Origin: Cytophagales bacterium
GTDB lineage: Bacteria > Bacteroidota > Bacteroidia > Cytophagales > Cyclobacteriaceae
Assembly (NCBI GenBank): GCA_029262955.1
Contig: JAJCYL010000731.1
Location: 1 to 6,679 of the forward strand
Direction: 5' to 3'
DNA: 6,679 nucleotides
Below, piece after piece: positions 1 through 5,386 of this stretch. Made by a program: the position numbers and the translations under genes. Every line of letters begins with the position of its first letter. Positions within the stretch are counted from its first letter, which is position 1. A model generated the notes under the pieces. That model was not told where the DNA came from, made no database searches, and saw nothing but the letters and a program-made list of their open reading frames with translations.

Positions 1-1
1 C

Positions 2-694
2 GTACATCCCGATGCCACTTGGCTCATAGCTGAAGGTCAGGATGGAGCCAAAATGATGCGCAGTATACCCATTGAAAAAGCCTGGGATGATAGCATGATT
101 GCTTACGGGCAAAATGGTGAATCACTCAGACCAGCTCAGGGATTTCCTGCCCGACTTTTAAACCCGGGCTGGGAAGGAGGCTCTTCAGTCAAGTGGTTAC
201 GGCGCATTGAAGTCACAAACAAGCCATCAATGGCCCGGGATGAAACTTCAAAATATACCGAATACATAAATGGCGGTAAAGCCCGTCAATTCTCCTTTAC
301 TATGGAGGCAAGATCACTTATCACCTCACCTGGTTATCCCAGAAAGATTAATCCGGGAGTTGTTACTATACAAGGAATCTCATGGAGTGGGCGTGGTAAA
401 ATTGCAAAGGTTGAGATTAGTGTGGACGACAGAAAAACATGGCAGCAGGCTGAACTTCAAGGGCCAATCCTACCTAAATCCTTTACCCGCTTTCAATACC
501 CATGGAAATGGGATGGTAAAGCAGCTACAATCTGGAGTCGAGCCACCGATGAAACCGGATACACGCAACCAACTTTACAGGAACATTTGGCTGTTCGTGG
601 CACCAAGACTGGCTATCACGACAATTTCACTGTAGGGTGGAATGTTAAATCAAATGGAGAAGTCGTTTACAAAGTCCAAGAATGGAAGGTATGA
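2..694 (+). CDS. soxC: SoxC-type sulfane/sulfite dehydrogenase, molybdenum subunit (5' end missing)
   Basis: This is the C-terminal 230 residues of a molybdopterin oxidoreductase of the sulfite oxidase family; the frame is open from the left edge and the real start lies outside. With SoxD, SoxC oxidises the sulfane sulfur bound to SoxY in the Sox thiosulfate pathway, in the periplasm. Visible residues 1-70 finish the molybdenum-cofactor domain, with AEGQDGAKMMRSIP, then RPAQGFPARLLNPGWEG (43-59) and VKWLRRIEV, all typical of the family. Residues about 80-205 fit the Mo-co dimerisation domain; KYTEYINGGKARQFSF and EARSLITSPG resemble SoxC more than plant or animal sulfite oxidase. The cofactor-binding cysteine should lie in the missing half. 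The stop overlaps the start of the cytochrome gene downstream, supporting a two-gene operon and a SoxCD complex. A SorA-type sulfite dehydrogenase is the main alternative, since the substrate cannot be read from this half. Confidence 0.9.
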   Translation, partial: VHPDATWLIAEGQDGAKMMRSIPIEKAWDDSMIAYGQNGESLRPAQGFPARLLNPGWEGGSSVKWLRRIEVTNKPSMARDETSKYTEYINGGKARQFSFTMEARSLITSPGYPRKINPGVVTIQGISWSGRGKIAKVEISVDDRKTWQQAELQGPILPKSFTRFQYPWKWDGKAATIWSRATDETGYTQPTLQEHLAVRGTKTGYHDNFTVGWNVKSNGEVVYKVQEWKV

Positions 695-1359
695 TGAGCA
701 TAAAAACACTACTCTCACTTGTTGCTTGTTTAGGAATTCTGGCTATCACATCATGTAAAAAAGAACAAGTAATCGAAATTCCCTCACAAATAACTGAGGA
801 TCGCATTGTGGTTAAAACTGACAATGGGCCATATATAGGAGTTAACCAGAATTCATTCGAGGAGCTACAGGCATACAAGGCAGATTCAAGATCCAAATCA
901 GCCATTTACAATATTGGACGGACCGCTACTAATGATGAAATAGCAGCTTTGGATATTGATATACCTCCAGATGGTATTGGCTTACCTGATGGCAATGGGA
1001 ATGCGGTTAAAGGTGCAACCCTGTACCAAATGAAGTGCGCAGCTTGTCATAGTGAAAATGGAGAAGGAAAAAAGCCATTTGGAGCATTGGTAGCCAACGA
1101 TTCGAATGGCAAAACTGTTGGAAGTTATTGGCCTTATGCCACAACTATTTTTGATTATGTTCGTCGGTCAATGCCCTTCGAGTCTCCGGGTTCTCTTACT
1201 GACGAGGAAGTTTATTCAATTACAGCCTTTTTACTTTATCGAAACAAGATTATTGAGGAAGACATGGTTATTGATAGAGAGAGCCTGCCACAAATTGTAA
1301 TGCCCAACCAGACGGTGTTTGTTCCGGACGACAGGGAGAATTATAACTCAGTGCACTAG
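691..1359 (+). CDS. soxD: SoxD-type monohaem cytochrome c lipoprotein
   Basis: Electron-accepting partner of the preceding SoxC; it should take electrons from the molybdenum centre and pass them to the respiratory chain. From the ATG at 691 it has 222 residues: a hydrophobic signal ending in the lipobox ITSC with Cys22 as the likely lipidated residue, a low-complexity linker, and one cytochrome c domain. The haem site is CAACH (116-120), and Met161 in RRSMPF is the likely sixth iron ligand. The stretch KTVGSYWPYATTIFDYVRRS followed by SLTDEEVYSITAFLL is characteristic of SoxD and related sulfite dehydrogenase cytochromes. Start choice: ATGs occur at 682, 691 and 694. The first would overlap soxC more and adds MEG; 691 (ATGA overlap) or 694 (TGATG overlap) fit better, with GGAAGG at 684-689 as a possible ribosome site. 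The Paracoccus SoxD is a larger dihaem protein, so this one is short and membrane-anchored. The alternative name is SorB-like cytochrome. Confidence 0.87.
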   Translation: MMSIKTLLSLVACLGILAITSCKKEQVIEIPSQITEDRIVVKTDNGPYIGVNQNSFEELQAYKADSRSKSAIYNIGRTATNDEIAALDIDIPPDGIGLPDGNGNAVKGATLYQMKCAACHSENGEGKKPFGALVANDSNGKTVGSYWPYATTIFDYVRRSMPFESPGSLTDEEVYSITAFLLYRNKIIEEDMVIDRESLPQIVMPNQTVFVPDDRENYNSVH

Positions 1360-1389
1360 ATTTATCGAATAGAACCTAACTACTGAGTT
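1345..1389. terminator. Inverted repeat at convergent gene ends, possible bidirectional terminator
   Basis: AACTCAGT (1345-1352) and ACTGAGTT (1382-1389) are perfect 8-bp inverted arms, extendable by one G-U pair, around a 28-29 nt loop. The arms lie in the final codons of soxD and of the SulP gene, whose stops are separated by only 16 nt, so a stem could form in either transcript. There is no T-tract after the right arm on the + strand and only a weak AT stretch on the other side, and the loop is long. A classical intrinsic terminator is therefore uncertain; chance is possible for arms of this length. Confidence 0.3.
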
Positions 1390-2911
1390 CGTCTGCAACA
1401 AGTTTATAAGTTGGGTCTTCCATAACATTGACATCAATAATCTCCTCTGCATTTTTAAGTAACACCCGACAATCCGGACTCAAATGTTTCAAATGAATTT
1501 TTTTACCCACTTTTAGATAGCGTTCCGTAATCTTATTCAAAGCTTCAATCGCAGACATATCAACTACCCGGCTTTCAGCAAAATCAATAATCACCTCGTC
1601 AGGGTCGTTTAGCACATCAAACTTTTCATTAAAATTGATTACGGAACCAAAGAACAGAGGGCCATATATTTCATACTGTTTTACGCCATCTTCATTTACG
1701 CTCTTTCTAGCCCTGATACGTTTGGCATTGTCCCAGGCAAATACCAATGCTGCGATAATGACGCCTATAATAACTGCTAAAGCAAGATTGTGAAGTACGG
1801 CTGTCACCAATGTGACCATTGCCATCACGAAAATGTCTGATTTAGGCATTTTATTAAAAGTCCTCAAACTTGCCCATTCGAAAGTTCCGATAGCCACCAT
1901 AATCATCAAACCTGTCAGCGCCGCCATTGGTAATTGTTCGATTAAATTGGCGCCAAACATTATAAAAATCAGAAGCATAACTGCCGCTACAATGCCTGAT
2001 AGACGAGCTCTGGCCCCAGCCGAAATATTAATTAAACTTTGACCAATCATGGCACAACCACCCATACCGGAGAACATTCCCGAAAGTATGTTTGCCGCTC
2101 CCTGTGCAACCGCCTCTTTATTACCCCTACCCCTGGTTTCTGTTATCTCATCGATTATGTTAAGTGTTAGTAGGCTTTCAATTAACCCGACACCGGCCAT
2201 AATTGCCGAGTAAGGTAATATTAAAATGAAAGTCTCCAATGTGAATGGAATACCCGGAATATGGAAAGGAGGAAAACCTCCCTGAATAGATGCTATGTCT
2301 CCTACTGTCTTGGTATCTATATTAAAACCAACAACCACACCAAAGACGGCAAGAATTGCAACAAGTGAAGCAGGAATTGCCTTACTAAATTTTGGCAACC
2401 CCCAAATAATTAGCATGGTCCCCAACACTAAAGCAAGTAAAGTATATAAGGATGATCCTGTTAACCAATTACCGGAGATGTCTTTAAACTGCTCAAATTG
2501 AGACATAAAAATGATTATGGCCAGACCATTTACAAAACCGAAAATAACTGGATGAGGGACGAGCCTCATTAATTTTCCTAATCTTAAGATCCCCGCTGTT
2601 ACCTGAAAAATTCCTGCCAGAACTACCGTGGCAAAGATGTATTCCACTCCATGTGAAATCGCCAAAGAAGCAATTACAACTGCCACCGCACCGGTAGCCC
2701 CCGATATCATTCCAGGACGACCACCTAAAACAGAAGTGACCAGTCCCATTACGAATGCAGCATACAAACCAGTTAATGGAGACAATCCTGCTATTAAAGC
2801 AAAAGCCACTGCCTCAGGAATAAGTGCCAATGCTACAGTAATACCAGATAATACCTCTATTCTATAATCCACTTTTAAGGATAAGTCGAATAGGTTAAAA
2901 TATTTTCTCAT
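1376..2911 (-). CDS. SulP (SLC26-type) anion permease with STAS domain
   Basis: An inner-membrane anion transporter of 511 residues. Residues about 15-395 are very hydrophobic and hold the transport core: the N-terminal LIPEAVAFALIAGLSPLTGLYAAF signature region (30-53), GLIESLLTLNIIDEITETRG (242-261) and GGCAMIGQSLINISAGARAR (284-303). Residues about 413-500 form a cytoplasmic STAS domain, with the conserved DMSA loop at 451-454 (Ser453 at the site phosphorylated in some STAS proteins). The 242-303 segment and the overall length resemble the BicA subgroup, whose cyanobacterial member is a sodium-dependent bicarbonate transporter; many relatives are simply named sulfate permease. Substrate is therefore open: sulfate export linked to the neighbouring Sox enzymes, sulfate uptake, or bicarbonate uptake. 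The ATG at 2911-2909 gives a normal family N terminus (MRKYFNLFDLS). It is transcribed towards soxD and separately from it, so operon membership with sox is excluded. Confidence 0.93.
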   Translation of the reverse strand: MRKYFNLFDLSLKVDYRIEVLSGITVALALIPEAVAFALIAGLSPLTGLYAAFVMGLVTSVLGGRPGMISGATGAVAVVIASLAISHGVEYIFATVVLAGIFQVTAGILRLGKLMRLVPHPVIFGFVNGLAIIIFMSQFEQFKDISGNWLTGSSLYTLLALVLGTMLIIWGLPKFSKAIPASLVAILAVFGVVVGFNIDTKTVGDIASIQGGFPPFHIPGIPFTLETFILILPYSAIMAGVGLIESLLTLNIIDEITETRGRGNKEAVAQGAANILSGMFSGMGGCAMIGQSLINISAGARARLSGIVAAVMLLIFIMFGANLIEQLPMAALTGLMIMVAIGTFEWASLRTFNKMPKSDIFVMAMVTLVTAVLHNLALAVIIGVIIAALVFAWDNAKRIRARKSVNEDGVKQYEIYGPLFFGSVINFNEKFDVLNDPDEVIIDFAESRVVDMSAIEALNKITERYLKVGKKIHLKHLSPDCRVLLKNAEEIIDVNVMEDPTYKLVADELSS

Positions 2912-2953
2912 TCAAATTTTCAAACAATGAAACGCCTATCGGAAACTAAATTC

Positions 2954-2961
2954 CAAAAATA
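2954..2961 (-). promoter_or_regulatory. Possible Bacteroidota -7 element for the SulP gene
   Basis: Read on the minus strand the bases are TATTTTTG, an exact match to the TAnnTTTG -7 consensus of the Bacteroidota housekeeping sigma factor. It lies about 43 nt upstream of the SulP ATG, leaving a plausible short 5' leader. The matching TTTG at -33 is absent: TCAC sits at the expected spacing. An AT-rich region can produce this octamer by chance, so confidence is low. Confidence 0.28.
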
Positions 2962-3014
2962 AAACCGACAGCATAAATGGGTGAATTGCCCTACAGTGAA
3001 TTCTATGGTAGAGC

Positions 3015-3113
3015 TTATTTCATTAAATAAAGTGCAAGGATAGGAATTATTCCTGCCAATAACATAAACCTTTTCGGTGCACTTCTACCCCATGGCTTAT
3101 GATATGCTTCCAC
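3015..3113 (-). CDS. Candidate micro membrane protein, 32 aa, or gene remnant
   Basis: A short minus-strand frame opens after a TAA stop and could start at GTG 3113-3111. It encodes a polar, basic first half (EAYHKPWGRSAPKR) followed by a hydrophobic stretch of about 14 residues (FMLLAGIIPILALY) and a terminal LMK. A clear positive-then-hydrophobic pattern is unusual for random noncoding sequence and would suit a single-pass membrane peptide with its N terminus in the cytoplasm. I do not recognise the family. There is no ATG at the 5' end, no ribosome site at a good distance, and no detected promoter. It could equally be the surviving 3' end of a decayed gene, or chance. It lies between SulP and the P1 peptidase, on the same strand as SulP and upstream of it. 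Confidence 0.25.
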   Translation of the reverse strand: MEAYHKPWGRSAPKRFMLLAGIIPILALYLMK

Positions 3114-3235
3114 ATCAATTCCATCTTAGATAATTTTTCCTTTAATTTTCGGCAGAATCAATTAATTTTATGAGTCTATAATCTGAATTGGCAGCTGCGC
3201 CACAATCAATTCCCTGCACACAGCTTCTACAAATT

Positions 3236-4405
3236 ATGCCCAAGAAATTAATCGCATTTCTGTTGATTTTATGCTTCCATTGCTCCGGTTTTGCTCAAAA
3301 ATCACGAGCAAGGGATTTAGGGATTCCATTTGTGGGCATTACTGGTAAATTGAATGCTATTACTGATGTACAGGGAGTGGAGGTCGGTCATAGTACTATT
3401 ATTTCTGGTTCTGGAAAGAATATCGTTGGAAAGGGTCCTGTTAGAACCGGTGTAACCGCGATATTCCCAAGAGGCAAGAAATTTAGTCCGGTATACGCCA
3501 ACTGGTACAGCTTGAATGGTAATGGAGAGATGACAGGAACTACGTGGGTAACTGAGTCAGGTTTTCTGGAAACTCCAATTATGATCACTAATACTAATAG
3601 TGTTGGTGTTGTTCGAGACGCCGTTTTAAAGTGGTTTGTAGACACTAATTGGTATGAAAATGAAAACTGGTGGTACACTTACCCTGTAGTTGCCGAAACA
3701 TATGATGGTTTCTTAAATGACATCTATGGATTTCATGTCAAGGAAAGCCATGTACTTGAAGCTATCAGTAATGCTTCCACTGGAACGTTTGAAGAGGGTA
3801 ACGTTGGCGGGGGTACGGGCATGATGACGCTTGGTTTCAAAGGGGGCATTGGTACCGCTTCTAGAGTTGTTAGCATTGGCGAAGCTTCCTATACCATTGG
3901 AGTATTGGTGCAATCCAACTTCGGTTCAAAAAAGAATCTTACAATAGCCGGCGTACCTGTTGGTGTTGAATTGAAAGACACCTTAAATAGCGAATACCAT
4001 GGACCTCCCCAATCAAGCAGAAAAGAAGGTGACGGGTCAATTATAGTTATTGTAGCAACAGATGCTCCTCTCCTTCCTCATCAATTGAAAAGAATAGCAC
4101 AAAGGGTGCCATTAGGAATAGGAATTGTTGGAGGAAGAGGAAGCAATGGATCCGGAGATATTTTCATTGCGTTCTCAACTGCCAATGAGAATGCCTTCAA
4201 TAGAAAAAAAACAACCACAGTCAATACCATTTCAAATGACTTGATTACACCTCTCTTTGAAGCAACTGTGCAATCTGTTGAAGAATCTATCATTAATGCA
4301 ATGGTAGCAGCCGAGACAATTGATGGTATTAATGGCAACAAGGCTTATGCAATTTCACATGACCTTTTAATTTCAGTTTTAAAAAAATATAACAGAATCG
4401 AATAA
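3236..4405 (+). CDS. Secreted P1-family (S58, DmpA/BapA-type) aminopeptidase
   Basis: An N-terminal-nucleophile peptidase that cleaves itself into two subunits; characterised relatives release N-terminal D-amino acids or beta-amino acids from peptides. From ATG 3236 it has 389 residues, beginning with a Sec signal peptide (MPKKLIAFLLILCFHCSGFAQ), so it should act in the periplasm or outside. A longer frame from TTG 3188 only adds 16 non-signal-like residues and is disfavoured. Family landmarks in order: RARDLGIPFVG, DVQGVEVGHST, NGNGEMTGTTW, YPVVAETYDGFLNDI, GNVGGGTGM (188-196), VQSNFGS (Asn228), GDGSIIVIVATDAPLLPHQL and NGSGDIFIAFST. By length of the C-terminal part (122 residues) and motif, self-cleavage should occur at Gly267-Ser268, with Ser268 as nucleophile; Ser306 and Asp308 occupy the places I recall as Ser288 and Glu290 in DmpA. 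It is divergent from SulP, and 71 nt separate it from the next gene, so cotranscription is uncertain. The physiological substrate is unknown. Confidence 0.9.
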   Translation: MPKKLIAFLLILCFHCSGFAQKSRARDLGIPFVGITGKLNAITDVQGVEVGHSTIISGSGKNIVGKGPVRTGVTAIFPRGKKFSPVYANWYSLNGNGEMTGTTWVTESGFLETPIMITNTNSVGVVRDAVLKWFVDTNWYENENWWYTYPVVAETYDGFLNDIYGFHVKESHVLEAISNASTGTFEEGNVGGGTGMMTLGFKGGIGTASRVVSIGEASYTIGVLVQSNFGSKKNLTIAGVPVGVELKDTLNSEYHGPPQSSRKEGDGSIIVIVATDAPLLPHQLKRIAQRVPLGIGIVGGRGSNGSGDIFIAFSTANENAFNRKKTTTVNTISNDLITPLFEATVQSVEESIINAMVAAETIDGINGNKAYAISHDLLISVLKKYNRIE

Positions 4406-4476
4406 TGGGAATGTCGATTTTAGGCTTAACTAACAATTTCCCCAAACATTAAATCAATTAAAATTAGAACTCTATA

Positions 4477-5382
4477 ATGGCCAATAAACAAGATTTAGAC
4501 TTTACCTATACCACCATTGACAAGATATTCCGACTGAGTGTTGGTGAAACAGGAGATTACAGTGGTGCAAAATATGATGGAGATTTTTCTATGACATTGG
4601 AAGAAGCTCAAAAAGCAAAACACAAATTCATAGCTGACAGCCTGAACATTAAAGAAGGAAGTAAGGTGTTAGACATGGCTTGTGGGTGGGCACCTTTTAC
4701 AAAGTATATAACAAAAGAAAGAGGTGCAACCAGTATTGGGCTGACTTTATCCCAGGGTCAAGCGGACGCCTGCCAAAAAAATGGTTACAATGTGATAGTT
4801 AAGGATTGCAGAACGGTTAAACCGGAAGATTTCGGTCAATTTGATGCTATTACTTGCATTGGAGGGTTAGAACATTTTTGCTCTGTCGAAGAATGGCAGG
4901 CCGGGAAGCAGGAAAAAGTTTATAGTGACTTCTTCAAGTCGCTGTATGATCTGTTACCAGTTGGCGGTAGATTTTATATGCAAACTATGACCTTCAGCAA
5001 AAACATGCTCGATTTTGAGGATATCGATGTCAATGCGGAAGAAGGATCTGCTTCAAATGTGCTTGCCTTAATGATTAAAGAATTTCCTGGCTCATGGTTA
5101 CCCTATGGTCCTGAAATGGTAATTAAAAATGCAGAGCCTCATTTTAAGTTAATCTCACAAAGTAGCGGACGATTAGATTACATTGAGACAATTGGACAAT
5201 GGAGAAAGATGTTTAGAAAATTTAACCTCCACAAGTACTTGCTCTACCTGTCCTTAATCCCAAGGTACATTACCAACAAAGAGTTTAGACATCAGATTGC
5301 TGTCTTTAGAGTTAGTCCAAACAGGGTTTGCTTTGAACAGGAGATTATGGATCACTTTAGGTTAGTGTTTGAGAAAGTCTAA
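4477..5382 (+). CDS. Cyclopropane-fatty-acid-synthase-like SAM methyltransferase
   Basis: A 301-residue cytoplasmic class I methyltransferase related to cyclopropane-fatty-acyl-phospholipid and mycolic acid cyclopropane synthases. Seen in order: FSMTLEEAQKAKHKFIADSL (37-56), matching the family's segment before the SAM site; motif I VLDMACGWAP (64-73), where CGW is a family hallmark; GLTLSQGQ (88-95); GGLEHF (129-134), in place of the usual MFEHV; and YIETIGQWRKMF (235-246), corresponding to the family's late hY-TL-W segment. It lacks the extra N-terminal domain of E. coli Cfa (382 residues) and is closer in size to the mycobacterial enzymes. No signal peptide or membrane segment is visible. 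The substrate may be an unsaturated lipid chain, but this superfamily also methylates small molecules, and the GGLEH change argues for caution. Its stop lies 4 nt before the likely sulfatase start, suggesting cotranscription. Confidence 0.85.
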   Translation: MANKQDLDFTYTTIDKIFRLSVGETGDYSGAKYDGDFSMTLEEAQKAKHKFIADSLNIKEGSKVLDMACGWAPFTKYITKERGATSIGLTLSQGQADACQKNGYNVIVKDCRTVKPEDFGQFDAITCIGGLEHFCSVEEWQAGKQEKVYSDFFKSLYDLLPVGGRFYMQTMTFSKNMLDFEDIDVNAEEGSASNVLALMIKEFPGSWLPYGPEMVIKNAEPHFKLISQSSGRLDYIETIGQWRKMFRKFNLHKYLLYLSLIPRYITNKEFRHQIAVFRVSPNRVCFEQEIMDHFRLVFEKV

Positions 5383-5386
5383 CTGC

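Larger units (their letters stand above)
2912..3235. other. Divergent intergenic region without a firm gene
   Basis: These 324 bases separate the divergently transcribed SulP and P1-peptidase genes and should carry both promoters. On the minus strand I see a possible -7 box and a 32-codon reading frame, both listed separately. On the plus strand, AT-rich stretches at 3143-3150 (TAATTTTC) and 3163-3170 (TAATTTTA) are near misses to a Bacteroidota -7 element, but neither has a matching TTTG upstream. AAGTGCA (3030-3036) and TGCACTT (3078-3084) form a 7-bp inverted repeat with a 41-nt loop, which may be chance. No RNA gene, repeat array or attachment site was recognised. Confidence 0.6.

Noticed and set aside
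645..905. 86-codon antisense frame across the soxC-soxD junction
   Set aside because: It lies opposite two well-supported genes, has no recognisable family motif and is explained as a shadow frame.
2941..2954. GGAA-N6-TTCC inverted repeat upstream of SulP, considered as an operator
   Set aside because: Four-base arms are too short to separate from chance and no regulator gene is nearby.
3042..3054. AGGAAT-T-ATTCCT perfect palindrome, considered as a protein-binding site or hairpin
   Set aside because: A one-base loop cannot form a useful hairpin, and no second copy was seen; 6-bp arms in AT-rich DNA are weak evidence.
3388..4341. Three antisense frames inside the P1 peptidase gene
   Set aside because: They mirror strongly conserved coding sequence on the plus strand and their translations show no domain pattern.
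4380..4387. A-run near the 3' end of the peptidase gene as a slippage site
   Set aside because: The frame continues to a normal C terminus 18 nt later; nothing suggests programmed frameshifting.
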